Part shown: positions 34,470-45,524 of the stretch, piece by piece
How positions within the stretch are numbered: the first letter of the stretch is position 1
Layout of the letters: each line of letters starts with the position of its first letter
Origin: Actinomadura violacea
Lineage (GTDB): Bacteria; Actinomycetota; Actinomycetes; Streptosporangiales; Streptosporangiaceae
DNA: 64,000 bases
Reading direction: 5' to 3'
Assembly (NCBI RefSeq): GCF_017573465.1
Contig: NZ_JAGEPF010000026.1
Span: 62,001-126,000, forward strand
Position numbers and translations under genes: made by a program
Notes under the pieces: generated by a model
What the model was told of the DNA's origin: nothing
What the model saw: the letters and a program-made list of their open reading frames with translations, nothing else
Databases searched by the model: none

Positions 34470-35546
34470 GTGCGCACGGACGTGTTCTGGTCGCATGCCC
34501 GGCCGTCGGCCGACCTTGCCTTGGAGCGTTCCAATTCAAGCGCTCCCACCGGCCCCTCGGACATCGCCGTCTTGGCGATGGAGCCGTCCGGCCGGGTGGT
34601 GGCCTGGAATCCGGCGATGGCGCGGCTGGCCGGCACGCCCGCCGCCCGAGCCGTCGGGCGGCGCGTCACCGACCTGTTCACCCTGACCGACGAGGGCGGT
34701 GAGGCGGTGGACCTCGCCGGGATGCGCTCCGGCATCGCGAGGATGACGATGAGCGGCGGCCGCTCGCTGCGGGTGGAGGTCTCGTGTTCGGCATCGGCGG
34801 GTGCGCCCGCCGGTTCGCTGCTCACCGCCGTCTTCGTCGACAGAACGGCCGGCCTGCGACTGGACCACGGGCGGCACCTGAAGCTGGTCTCCGCGCAACA
34901 CGAACTGCATGCCCCTCTCACCATGATCCATGGCCATGCCCAGTTGCTCGACGATGTCGTCACCGAGGAGAACGCGAAGAAGTCCCTTGAGGCGATCCAC
35001 GATGCCGTGGAGATGATGCGGCGCGTCATCGCCGATCTGGTCGTGGCCATCAACGCCGACCTGCCCGCCGTCCGGGCCGTCCCGACGACCGAACTCGTCG
35101 ACGTGCCGTCGCTGGTGCGCCGCACGCTGCAGAGCGTTCCCCCGGTGGCGAACCGGTCACTGCTTTCGGCGCCCCGAAGCCTCTTTGTGCACGCTGACCC
35201 GGTCCGCCTTCGCCAATGCCTGCTCCTGGTCCTCGGCAATGTCGAGAAATACGCCCCCGAAGGGCGGGTCTCGATCACTGTGCGCACCGAGGGCGAGCAC
35301 GGTTCGATCGTGATCGCCGACGAGGGGCCCGGGATTCCCGAGGACGAGCTCGACCAGGTGCTCAAGCCGTACTACCGCTCCGCGGCCACCGAGAACCTCC
35401 CCGGAACAGGACTCGGCCTGCACATCGCCGAGGCCGCGATATCCGCCATGCACGGCCGCATAGAGCTGGCATCCCCACAGTCCGGCGGCCTGCGCGTGGC
35501 TCTCCACCTACCCCTCGCCCAACCCGGAGAGGACCAGAAACGCTGA
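34470..35546 (+). CDS. PAS-domain sensor histidine kinase, soluble
   Basis: A protein of about 358 residues if started at GTG 34470, which has AGGA 7 bases before it; the frame could begin as early as 34218. A PAS domain (about 25-130, VLAMEPSGRVVAWNPAMARLAG) is followed by a dimerisation helix with the phospho-acceptor histidine in SAQHELHAPLTMIHGHAQLL-like region, then a HATPase domain with DEGPGIP and GTGLGLHIAEA. The N-box reads LVLGNVEKYAP, so the first of its two usual asparagines is a leucine. No membrane helix and no partner response regulator are adjacent. Confidence 0.82.
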   Translation: MRTDVFWSHARPSADLALERSNSSAPTGPSDIAVLAMEPSGRVVAWNPAMARLAGTPAARAVGRRVTDLFTLTDEGGEAVDLAGMRSGIARMTMSGGRSLRVEVSCSASAGAPAGSLLTAVFVDRTAGLRLDHGRHLKLVSAQHELHAPLTMIHGHAQLLDDVVTEENAKKSLEAIHDAVEMMRRVIADLVVAINADLPAVRAVPTTELVDVPSLVRRTLQSVPPVANRSLLSAPRSLFVHADPVRLRQCLLLVLGNVEKYAPEGRVSITVRTEGEHGSIVIADEGPGIPEDELDQVLKPYYRSAATENLPGTGLGLHIAEAAISAMHGRIELASPQSGGLRVALHLPLAQPGEDQKR

Positions 35547-35594
35547 CGAACAAGAGGGCGGCGACAAGTACGGCGGCCGCCAAGATCGCCGGAT

Positions 35595-35609
35595 AGCATT
35601 TCAAATGCT
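35595..35609. terminator. weak AT-rich hairpin between converging kinase genes
   Basis: AGCATT-TCA-AATGCT forms a 6-bp stem in the 74-base gap between the histidine kinase and the Ser/Thr kinase genes. Short and AT-rich, so its role is uncertain. Confidence 0.35.
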
Positions 35610-35620
35610 GAATCCGCGGG

Positions 35621-37588
<1,968 letters not shown>

Positions 37589-37767
37589 GATCGGAACATA
37601 TCGCCAACGAACAGGCCCGATCCCGGCCTTCTCTCCGCCTTCGCGGGTTCCGCCGCGAAAGGCCGGAGAAGAATTGTGAGAGCCAACGAGTTTCGCCCCC
37701 GGTCGCGGAACGGTGGTGCCGGTCGAGACCGGCCGATGACATGGGGCCGCGTTGTAATGTTCCGGTG

Positions 37768-38646
37768 ATGGTGACGATCCCGACAGCGCTGGCCGAGTCG
37801 GTCGTGCGCCGCGAGGGCGAGGCGGGACGTGAGTGGATCGCCGCCCTGCCGGAGCTGATCGTCCGCCATGCCGACCAGTGGGGATGCGAGCCCGCGGGCC
37901 CGGCATGGCACGGTGAGACGGCGGTCGCGCTGCCGGTGGCGTGCGCATGTGGGCCGGCCGTGCTCAAGATCTCCTATCCGCACCGGCGCAGCCGCGCGGA
38001 GGCGATCGCGCTGCGTTGTTTCGCAGGCCGCGGTGCCGTGCGGGTCCTGGAGAGCGATGACGACGCGTTCGCGCTGCTGCTGGAGCGGGCGGGCCCGCGG
38101 ACCCTGGATTCGGTGGCGTCGGTCGACGAGGCCATCGAGATCGCCGGCGGACTGGCGCGCCGCCTGGCAGTGCCCGCCCCTCCGGAGATGCCGTCTCTAG
38201 CGGACGCGACCCGCCTGTGGGAACGGCAATTGCTGCAGCAGGCCGCCGCCGCGCCCGGACTGCTTCCCGCGGGGGCGGTCGACAGGGCCCGGGCGGTCAT
38301 CGGCGCACTCGCGGCCGACGCGACCCCGACGATGCTGCACGGCGACCTGCACTACGCCAACGTCCTGAAGGCGTCACGCGAGCCTTGGCTGGCCATCGAT
38401 CCCCAGGGGCGACGGGGAACGGCCGCGTTCGACGCCTTCACGGTCATCACCGAACGACCGTCCCGCCTCATGGCGCGAGCGGCCGTCCTCGCCCGCATCC
38501 GCCGCTACGGCTCGGCGGCGGGCGTCGACCCGGAACTCGCCCTGGCCTGCTGCCAGGCCCGTGCGAGCAGCGCCTACCTGCACCAACACGGCGGCAACGG
38601 CGACTGGTTCGACCTCGACCTCCTGCGAACCCTGATCGCGATGTGA
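37768..38646 (+). CDS. aminoglycoside/hydroxyurea resistance kinase family protein
   Basis: A protein of about 292 residues like streptomycin 6-kinases, APH(6). It has the catalytic loop MLHGDLHYANVL and the metal-binding AIDPQGRRG (commonly IDPKG). The N-lobe lysine lies in AVLKISYPHR. Such enzymes phosphorylate aminoglycosides, but many genomic members have other or unknown substrates. ATG 37768 lacks a strong ribosome site, so it may be leaderless. It is divergent from the kinase-TPR gene. Confidence 0.8.
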   Translation: MVTIPTALAESVVRREGEAGREWIAALPELIVRHADQWGCEPAGPAWHGETAVALPVACACGPAVLKISYPHRRSRAEAIALRCFAGRGAVRVLESDDDAFALLLERAGPRTLDSVASVDEAIEIAGGLARRLAVPAPPEMPSLADATRLWERQLLQQAAAAPGLLPAGAVDRARAVIGALAADATPTMLHGDLHYANVLKASREPWLAIDPQGRRGTAAFDAFTVITERPSRLMARAAVLARIRRYGSAAGVDPELALACCQARASSAYLHQHGGNGDWFDLDLLRTLIAM

Positions 38647-38746
38647 CCCGCTCGCCCAGCGCTTGATGGCGGACGGCCGTGCACGGCCCCGATCGCGGTG
38701 GAGATCACGCCGATGAGTTTGCGCGGCGGATCCGGTCTGTCCTTGC

Positions 38747-39364
38747 ATGACGCGCATCATCGCCGACATCTCGGTCTCCCTCGACGGCTTCGTCACCGGG
38801 CCCGACCCCGGCCCCGGCAACGGTCTCGGCACCGGTGGCGAGGCCCTGCACACCTGGGCGTTCTCCGACGACCCCGGCGACCGCCGGGTCCTGCGCGAGG
38901 CGACCGCGCGCTCGGGCGCCGTCGTCCTTGGCCGCAGGCTCTTCGACGTGGTCGACGGGCCGGACGGCTGGGACGACGAGGTCGGCTACGGCGCCGGCGA
39001 GGCCGGCAGGCCCGCCTTCGTCGTCGTGACGAGTTCCCCGCCGGAGTCGTTGCGGCTCGCCGAACTCGACTGGACGTTCGTCACCACCGGTTTGGCCGAC
39101 GCCGTCACCGCCGCCCGCGAGCGCGCGGAGGCGGCGTCGGCCGACGGCGGCAAGGACCTCGACGTCGTCCTCATGGGCGGCGGCGCCACGGTCGGCTCGG
39201 CGGTCGGCGCCGGGCTGGTCGACGTGCTGACGCTGCACCTCGCGCCCGTCCTGCTGGGTTCGGGGACGCCGCTCTTCACCGGCGGAGCGCCGCGCACGCT
39301 GGTGCGGCGGAGCGTGGCCCCGACATCGACCGCGACGCACCTGACCTACGACGTCGTCCGCTGA
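38747..39364 (+). CDS. RibD C-terminal/dihydrofolate-reductase-fold protein
   Basis: A protein of 205 residues with the DHFR-like fold of the RibD C-terminal family: IIADISVSLDGFVTGPD, VVLGRRLFDVVDG, VVLMGGGATVGSAVGAGLVDVLTLHLAPVLLG (nucleotide-binding glycine run). These stand-alone actinobacterial proteins probably are NADPH- or flavin-dependent reductases of unknown substrate. No rib genes are nearby. Confidence 0.85.
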   Translation: MTRIIADISVSLDGFVTGPDPGPGNGLGTGGEALHTWAFSDDPGDRRVLREATARSGAVVLGRRLFDVVDGPDGWDDEVGYGAGEAGRPAFVVVTSSPPESLRLAELDWTFVTTGLADAVTAARERAEAASADGGKDLDVVLMGGGATVGSAVGAGLVDVLTLHLAPVLLGSGTPLFTGGAPRTLVRRSVAPTSTATHLTYDVVR

Positions 39365-39382
39365 CAACGTCATAGCGGAACG

Positions 39383-39417
39383 CGTGCGCCGGCGATCAGA
39401 GGGGACGCCGGCGCACG
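39383..39417 (+). terminator. GC-rich terminator after the RibD-like gene
   Basis: CGTGCGCCGGCG (39383-39394) pairs perfectly with CGCCGGCGCACG (39406-39417) around an 11-base loop, starting 19 bases after the stop codon. Confidence 0.7.
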
Positions 39418-39551
39418 GCGGGCTCCGGACGGTTGTCGCGCGCCGACATCCGGCCGCCCGCACGTTGGCTCCCGCGACCTTTGCCGCGCCCGTCCCGCTC
39501 CTCACACTTGACGCTACCCATCCCACGGGGGCGACTTCCTGAGGAGACGCG

Positions 39552-40760
39552 ATGTCCAGAAGACGGAGATCCCTGACGGCCTGCGCCGCGACGGCCGCGA
39601 CCGCGGCGGCGCTCGCGGCGCCGGTGGCGGCGGCGCCGGCGGCCGGCGCGGCGGCGCTGCGGGACGTCCTGCTGGTCGGCAACAGCCAGTCGGGCAGCGT
39701 CAGCTTCATCGACGGCCGCACCTACCAGAACCTCGGCTCGTTCAACGTCATCCCCGACCTGCAGCAGCGCCTCGCGGACATGACCGTCGTCCAGCGCGCC
39801 GGATACGAGACCGTCAAGCAGATCGAGGGCGGTGACCGGTTCGTCGACGACGTCCAGCTCGCCGCCGACGGCCGCACCCTGTACGTGTCGCGCGGCAACC
39901 TCGACGACGCCGCGGCCTTCGACGTCGTCACCGGCAAGGAGCTGTGGCACACCCGGCTCGACGGCTTCCACGCCGACCACGCCGCCCTGTCCCCGGACGG
40001 CACCAAGTACGTGATCTCCGCGACGACCGCGCAGGTCGCCGAGGTGCTCGACCCGCGGACCGGCGCCGTCACCGGCAAGTTCTCCACCGGCACCTATCCG
40101 CACCAGAACGACTTCACCGCGGACGGCCGCTACATCTACAACACCAGCATCGGCATCACGTCGCTGCCGAAGTCGCTGGAACTGCTGAAGGGCTCGTTCC
40201 TGCTGGAGAAGGTCGACGCGAACACGCTCCAGGTCGTCAAGACGTGGAAGTTCCCGCACGGCATCCGGCCGAACCTGATCGCCCCCGACGGGAACACCTT
40301 CTACGCCCAGCAGTCCTACCTCAACGGGTTCATCAAGTACGACCTGAACCAGGGGAAGATCGTCAACACGGTGACGATGCCGTACAGCGACCACGGCAAG
40401 TCGCTGAGCCCCGACGACTACCCGCAGAACTCCGCGCACCACGGCCTCGCGCTGTCCGGAGACGGACGGCAGCTGTGCGACGTCGGCACCATCGACGACT
40501 ACACCGCCATCGTCAACACCTCGGACCTGTCCACCAAGGGCATCTTCAACTACCCCGTGAACAGCCTCCCGTACTGGGGCACGACCAGCGCCGACGGGAC
40601 GCGCTGCTTCGTCTCCCTCAGCAAGGCCAACGCCGTCTCGGTCATCGACTACGCCACGGCGAAGGAGGTCGCCCGCGTCCCCGTGGGCGTCTTCCCGCAA
40701 CGCGAACGCACCGGCCTGGCGGCCCCGGAGGCCGTCGCGGCCCTGACGCCCGCCGGCTGA
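39552..40760 (+). CDS. secreted beta-propeller (YncE/YVTN-like) protein
   Basis: A protein of 402 residues. It has an N-terminal export signal with arginines (MSRRRRSLTACAATAATAAA). The mature part consists of propeller blades with typical turns: LYVSRGNLDDAAAFDVVTGKELW, LSPDGTKYVIS, VEVLDPRTGAV, FTADGRYIYNTS, and CFVSLSKANAVSVIDYATAKEVARVPVG. Such proteins act outside the cell as binding or scaffold modules; no catalytic residue can be named. SD GAGGAG precedes ATG 39552. A strong hairpin follows it. Confidence 0.82.
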   Translation: MSRRRRSLTACAATAATAAALAAPVAAAPAAGAAALRDVLLVGNSQSGSVSFIDGRTYQNLGSFNVIPDLQQRLADMTVVQRAGYETVKQIEGGDRFVDDVQLAADGRTLYVSRGNLDDAAAFDVVTGKELWHTRLDGFHADHAALSPDGTKYVISATTAQVAEVLDPRTGAVTGKFSTGTYPHQNDFTADGRYIYNTSIGITSLPKSLELLKGSFLLEKVDANTLQVVKTWKFPHGIRPNLIAPDGNTFYAQQSYLNGFIKYDLNQGKIVNTVTMPYSDHGKSLSPDDYPQNSAHHGLALSGDGRQLCDVGTIDDYTAIVNTSDLSTKGIFNYPVNSLPYWGTTSADGTRCFVSLSKANAVSVIDYATAKEVARVPVGVFPQRERTGLAAPEAVAALTPAG

Positions 40761-40772
40761 ACCGGGCAGACT

Positions 40773-40801
40773 GGGGCGCCGCAGGCATCCTGCGGCGCCC
40801 C
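40773..40801 (+). terminator. strong hairpin between propeller and PucR genes
   Basis: GGGGCGCCGCAGG (40773-40785) and CCTGCGGCGCCCC (40789-40801) form a perfect 13-bp stem with a 3-base loop, 12 bases after the propeller stop codon and 14 bases before the next start. It may also act as attenuator for the PucR gene. Confidence 0.75.
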
Positions 40802-40815
40802 CTGCGGGAGAGGAC

Positions 40816-41982
40816 ATGTCGGAACGCACCGTGCTCCGCCGGCTCATGGAACGCATGCGCGCCGACCCGGGCCTGCTCGACGCCGTCGTCGAGGCCGCCC
40901 GCGCCGAGTCCCCGCCGATCGCGGCGCTGCCCGTCCAGGAGGTGCGGCGGCACATCGCCGCGCTGCTCGCCGTCGTGTCCGCCGCGTTCATCGACACGTC
41001 CGGGCTCAGCGAGGAGGACACCCGGGCCGCCGACCGGCTCGCCACCGACCGCGCGCTGCAGGGCGTCCCGCTGGCCGCGCTCCTCGACGGGTTCCAGGGC
41101 GGCCGCTCCTACGTGCTGACCCGCCTCATGCACGAGGCCCGCGCCGCGGGCGTCTCCCTCGACTCCATGATGGGCGAGATCATGGAGCTGGACCGCTATG
41201 CCAACAACCTGCAGAACCGGCTGATCCACGCCTACCGCGAGTCCGAGGTGAGCCTCGCCCAGTCGGCGCACGCCACCCGCGTCCAGGCCCTGCGCGACCT
41301 GCTCGGCGGCGGCCCCGCCGGCGCCGCCGACGCGGGCCTGTCCGCCACCCGCCGCTACCACTGCCTGGTCACCGACATCGGCGACCCCCGCGAGGCCCGC
41401 CGCACCGAAGCCTGCATGGCCCTGCCCGACGGCGTCTCCGGCCTCGTCGACGGCCACTGGTGCGCCGTCACGACCCGGCTGCCCGACCGCACCGGCGTCC
41501 TCGCCGTCGCCGGCCCGCCGGTACGCCCCCGCGACCTCCCGGCCGTCTACCGCCTCTGCCGCACCGCCCTCGCCTCCGCCCGCCGCCGCGGCCTGGACGG
41601 CCTGTGCCGGCTGACGGACCTGGCGATGCCGGTCGCCCTCGACGCCCACCCGGAGTTCGGCGCCGTCCTCGCCCGCGAGCACCTCGCCCGCCTCGACCCG
41701 TCCGACGAGTTCCACCGCCTCCTCGCCGAGACCGCCCTCACTTACCTCGACCACGGCGAGCACCCCGGCCGCACCGCCGATGCCCTGCACGTCCACCCGA
41801 ACACCGTCAAGCACCGGCTGCGCAAGTTCGGCGCCCTCACCGACTTCGCGGCCCCGCCCCCGCCCGCGCAGACCCTCGCCCACGCCCTCACCTGGCGCTG
41901 GGCCCTCCAGACCTGGCTGGCCACCGCCGGCTCCGGGCGGCGTCCCGGCGGAGGCGCGGCGGGCAACAGGTCGAAACGCTGA
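40816..41982 (+). CDS. PucR/CdaR-type transcriptional regulator
   Basis: A protein of 388 residues. The N-terminal part (to about 165) is a helical RsbRD-like sensor segment, followed by a GGDEF-like middle region without the catalytic motif. The C-terminal PucR helix-turn-helix is clear: LLAETALTYLDHGEHPGRTADALHVHPNTVKHRLRKF (about 310-350). The family controls catabolic or secondary-metabolite genes. The start is immediately downstream of a hairpin. Confidence 0.83.
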   Translation: MSERTVLRRLMERMRADPGLLDAVVEAARAESPPIAALPVQEVRRHIAALLAVVSAAFIDTSGLSEEDTRAADRLATDRALQGVPLAALLDGFQGGRSYVLTRLMHEARAAGVSLDSMMGEIMELDRYANNLQNRLIHAYRESEVSLAQSAHATRVQALRDLLGGGPAGAADAGLSATRRYHCLVTDIGDPREARRTEACMALPDGVSGLVDGHWCAVTTRLPDRTGVLAVAGPPVRPRDLPAVYRLCRTALASARRRGLDGLCRLTDLAMPVALDAHPEFGAVLAREHLARLDPSDEFHRLLAETALTYLDHGEHPGRTADALHVHPNTVKHRLRKFGALTDFAAPPPPAQTLAHALTWRWALQTWLATAGSGRRPGGGAAGNRSKR

Positions 41983-42023
41983 CCGCCATGCTGGGTGCCT
42001 CTCACGCCTTTGTGCTAAGGGAA

Positions 42024-42082
42024 GAACGCCGGAATGCCGACCTCCCGAGGGGATCAACCGGGGGAGGTCGGCATTGGCGTTC
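42024..42082. terminator. long bidirectional terminator hairpin
   Basis: GAACGCC plus AATGCCGACCTCCC (42024-42046, with a two-base GG bulge) pairs with 42062-42082. The 21-bp stem lies between the converging PucR and ABC permease genes. Confidence 0.75.
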
Positions 42083-42144
42083 TTACCGCGCCGTGCAGTG
42101 CCCGGCACCGCTGTTTCTGCGGCGACCGGCGGCTCTGCTCGGTC

Positions 42145-44553
42145 CTACTCGGTCCTCAGCGCGGTGGCGGTCCGGGTCCGTGCCGCCCAGCCGGCCGGCA
42201 GCAGTGCCCCGAGCAGGGCGATCACGATCCCGCCGGCCAGCAGGGGGACGAGCAGCCCGGCGGTGTAGGTGTGGCTCACGCTCGGCGGGAGGTGCCGGCC
42301 GATCGCGTTCCCCATCGGGGCCAGCGTCGCCTTCTCCACCGCGACCCCGATCGGGACCCCGATCAGCCCGGCGATCAGGCCGGTGAGTGTCACCGAGGTC
42401 AGGACCATCGCGATGGTCTGCCTGGGTGTCATCCCGAGGGCCTTGAAGACCCCTAGGTCATGAACCCGCTCCCGGGTGTCCTGCACGACCATGCTCAGCA
42501 CCCCGAGCGCGGCGACCGCGATCAGCATCAGCGTGAGCGTGGCCACCAGGGCGCCCATGATGATCACCACGACGTTCTCGCCCCCGTCCGAGTTCCCCTG
42601 GACCGAGGCGTTCAGCGGGGTCAGCGCGGCGGCGGCCGAGGCGGACCAGGCCGATCCGCTGACGTTCGAGGCAAGCTCGACGTTGAACTGGTCGATGTGC
42701 GGGGTCAGTCCGGCGGCGGTGAAGGTGGCCGCATCCGTCATGACCGTGTAGTCGCCCATGTTGGTGTTGAAGTTGATGCCGGCGACCTTCAGCGACAGTC
42801 GCTTGTTCTGCTGCACCACGGTGACGTCGTCACCGACGTGGATTCCCACCGCCGTGGCCAGCTTGTCGCCGACCACGGCCTCGCCGGGCGCCGAGTACCA
42901 GCGGCCGGACAGCAGTTCCAGGTGCGTCCAGGAGAAGTCACCGGTGACCGTGTACACCGTCGTCGGTTCGCCGCCGGGCGGGCCGCCGAGCATGGTCGCG
43001 CCGCTGTCGCCCCAGCCGAACGCGGCCTTCGTACCCGGGGTCTTGGCGAGCGCGGCGGCCACCTTGGCGGCGTCCAGGTGCGGGTTGCGCGGGTCGTTGG
43101 GGCCGTAGCGACCCCAGGGCACGCCTACGTCGGCCGCGGGTATCACGATCTTCGACCCTTCGCTGAAGCCCGAGAAGTTCACGTCCAGGTACTTGTTGAA
43201 CCCGGTCTCCAGCCCCACCGCGAACGTGGCACTCACCACGCCGAACAGCACCGCCGTACCGACCAGGACGGCCCGGCCCGGCCGGGCGAACGGCTGGGTC
43301 AGCCCCAGCGACATGGCCCGGGGCAGCGGTAGCCGCGAGGCCAGACGCTGCGCCGTCCGACCGCCCCCGGCCTTGGGGGCGCGGCCGACCACCAGAGCCC
43401 GCACCGTCGGCATCCGGCCGGCCCGCAGTGCCGGGATCAACGCCGTGACGCCGACGATCAGCAGGGTGCCCAGCGGCACCACGGCGCTGACCCACAACGG
43501 AATCGTGGTACCGGCCGCGCCGAGCTGCTTGGTGGCCCCATCGAGGATCGGCACAGCCAGGAGGTTCCCGAAGACCGTGCCGAGCACCACGCCGAGTGTC
43601 GCCGGGATCATGGCCTGCGCGGTGTAGGCGCGGGCCACCTGCGAAGGGGTGAAGCCCAACGACTTCAGAATCCCGATGCGCCGGATTCCCGAGGCCACGG
43701 CCCCGCTGACCACGATCGAGATGATCAGCACCGACAGGAACACCCCGAGGATCCCGAAGGCGATCAGGAACGGCACGTAGGCGTTGGCGTTCCCGGTCGC
43801 CTGCTGCTCCGCGATCAGGTACGACTGGCCGCTCTGGACCGCGCCGGCCGGCGCGGCGGCGGCCACCGCCTGCTTGCCGGTGGCGATGTCGGCGGCGGTG
43901 CCGGCCTTGGCGAACCGGTAGAGCATCTGCTCGTCGGACTCGGCGCCGGCGGCGGTGAGCCGCGCGAAACCATCGGCGGTGACGAAGGCGGTCGCGCTGT
44001 CGGTCACCGAGCCGCCGAAGCCGACGACCTTGAACGACGGCTTGCCCGGCAGGGAGGAGAACACCACCGAACCGCCGAAGCAGTCGATGGCGTAGTGCTG
44101 CCCAGGCAGGGCGATCTCGCCCGGGCCGGACGGCCAGCGCCCCCGGGTCAGCGCCAGCTGGTCCATCCCGGAGGTGCGGCCCAGGCCGGGCCGGGTGGTG
44201 ACGGTGATCGGACCGTTGTCGTGACCGGCCCGACCCTTCTTGGGGCAGTCCGTGCCGACGGTCGTGTCCAGGGCGGCGGCGATCGGGTACGGTCCGGCGG
44301 CCTCGGTGACGCCGGCGGCGTGGGCGGTGGCGGCGGCCTGCGCGGCCGTGACCTTCGAACCGTTGAACTGGACCGCCAGGTGCGCGCCGTCGCGGGCTCT
44401 GAAAGCGTGCTCGAACGGGGCCTGCACGACGGCCAGCAGGCCGAGGGAGAGTACCGCGGACGTCACCGCGGCGAACGTTGTCAGGGCCATGACGAAGGAC
44501 TGGGCCCGGCGTCGGCCCACGCCGGAGCGCACGACCTTGCCCAGGGCGCTCAC
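42145..44553 (-). CDS. ABC transporter permease, FtsX/MacB type with two FtsX domains
   Basis: A protein of about 802 residues. There is one N-terminal helix (AQSFVMALTTFAAVTSAVLSLGL), a large extracellular domain, three helices (about 265-425), a central helix region, a second extracellular domain and three final helices ending ALLPAGWAARTRTATALRTE. FtsX signatures recur as RRIGILKSLGFTPSQVARAY and VHDLGVFKALGMTPRQTIAMVL. It works with the ATPase encoded upstream in lipid, peptide or antibiotic extrusion or cell-envelope work. GTG 44553 is chosen as start. Confidence 0.9.
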   Translation of the reverse strand: MSALGKVVRSGVGRRRAQSFVMALTTFAAVTSAVLSLGLLAVVQAPFEHAFRARDGAHLAVQFNGSKVTAAQAAATAHAAGVTEAAGPYPIAAALDTTVGTDCPKKGRAGHDNGPITVTTRPGLGRTSGMDQLALTRGRWPSGPGEIALPGQHYAIDCFGGSVVFSSLPGKPSFKVVGFGGSVTDSATAFVTADGFARLTAAGAESDEQMLYRFAKAGTAADIATGKQAVAAAAPAGAVQSGQSYLIAEQQATGNANAYVPFLIAFGILGVFLSVLIISIVVSGAVASGIRRIGILKSLGFTPSQVARAYTAQAMIPATLGVVLGTVFGNLLAVPILDGATKQLGAAGTTIPLWVSAVVPLGTLLIVGVTALIPALRAGRMPTVRALVVGRAPKAGGGRTAQRLASRLPLPRAMSLGLTQPFARPGRAVLVGTAVLFGVVSATFAVGLETGFNKYLDVNFSGFSEGSKIVIPAADVGVPWGRYGPNDPRNPHLDAAKVAAALAKTPGTKAAFGWGDSGATMLGGPPGGEPTTVYTVTGDFSWTHLELLSGRWYSAPGEAVVGDKLATAVGIHVGDDVTVVQQNKRLSLKVAGINFNTNMGDYTVMTDAATFTAAGLTPHIDQFNVELASNVSGSAWSASAAAALTPLNASVQGNSDGGENVVVIIMGALVATLTLMLIAVAALGVLSMVVQDTRERVHDLGVFKALGMTPRQTIAMVLTSVTLTGLIAGLIGVPIGVAVEKATLAPMGNAIGRHLPPSVSHTYTAGLLVPLLAGGIVIALLGALLPAGWAARTRTATALRTE

Positions 44554-44635
44554 CGGTTCACCGCCGGCAGCACGCGGGACATGGCATGGAATGCGGCCTC
44601 GAAGAGGCGCCGGGGCATCGGCGGCTCGCACAGTG

Positions 44636-45382
44636 TCATCCGGCCGCTCCCGTCGGACGGGACAGCGGCGTGCGGGCGGCCAAGCCGGCACCGCTGCCGT
44701 CGTTGATGACGTCCCGCTCGACCACGCCGTCGACCAGCTCGATCGTGCGGCGCGCGGTGCTCGCGGCCAGCTGCGCATCGTGGGTCACCAGCAAGATGGT
44801 CTGGCCCTCGCTGTTCAGATCCAGCAGCAGCCGGCGCACGCCCTCGGCCGAGTTCGAGTCCAGCGCGCCGGTGGGCTCGTCGGCCAGCAGCAGCGCGGGC
44901 TTGTTCATCAGGGCCCTGGCCACCGCCACCCGCTGCCGTTGCCCGCCGGACAGCCGCTGCGGGTAGGCGCCGGCATGCCGGTCGATGCCCAGCGAGCCGA
45001 GCAGTTCGATGGCCCGCCGCTTCGCCTCACCCTTCCCCATCCCCGCCAGCTGCGCCGGAACCATGACGTTGTCCAGCACGGTCAGGTCGTCGAGCAGATT
45101 GAAGAACTGGAAGATCATGCCGATCGAGGCCCGGCGGTACTTCGCCGAACCGGTCTCACCGAGCCGGTCGACGCGGGTGCCGGCGACGGTGACACTGCCA
45201 CTGGAGGGCCTGTCCAGGCCCGCGATCAGATTCAGCAGCGTGGACTTCCCGCTGCCGGAATGGCCGAGGATCGCCACGCACTCACCGGACGCCACGGCCA
45301 AGGTCACACCGGCCAGCGCGGGCGGGCCGTCGTCGTATTTCTTCGTCGCGTCACGAAGATCGATCAGCGGTGCATTCGTCAT
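44636..45382 (-). CDS. ABC transporter ATPase, MacB/LolD type
   Basis: A protein of about 248 residues with Walker A GHSGSGKST, Q-loop FQFFNLLDDLTV, signature LSGGQRQRVAVARAL, Walker B LLLADEPTGALD and H-loop VTHD. It partners with the downstream FtsX-type permease (82-base gap). ATG 45382 gives the normal family N-terminus. It is divergent from a two-component system, the usual setting for envelope-stress or antibiotic-sensing exporters. Confidence 0.92.
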   Translation of the reverse strand: MTNAPLIDLRDATKKYDDGPPALAGVTLAVASGECVAILGHSGSGKSTLLNLIAGLDRPSSGSVTVAGTRVDRLGETGSAKYRRASIGMIFQFFNLLDDLTVLDNVMVPAQLAGMGKGEAKRRAIELLGSLGIDRHAGAYPQRLSGGQRQRVAVARALMNKPALLLADEPTGALDSNSAEGVRRLLLDLNSEGQTILLVTHDAQLAASTARRTIELVDGVVERDVINDGSGAGLAARTPLSRPTGAAG

Positions 45383-45524
45383 GTCCACGAAGCTAGGAAC
45401 AGAACGCCGTCCGTCGCGTCGGCCGGCGGATGTCACCGTATCCCCAGGCCATCGGCCCGGCGGTGTACCGGCGTACATCCCCGGGGCGACGCGCGGATCC
45501 GACGCCGCTGAATACGATCGGCGC

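Noticed and set aside
33798..34496. Minus-strand open frame of 232 codons in the gap before the histidine kinase
   Set aside because: Low-complexity Arg/Pro/Gly content, no ribosome site, and overlap with the AraC 3' end on the other strand.
37768..38646. APH-like gene as evidence for an antibiotic biosynthesis cluster
   Set aside because: No biosynthetic core enzymes (PKS, NRPS, aminocyclitol synthase) are nearby, and such kinases are common as single genes in actinomycetes.
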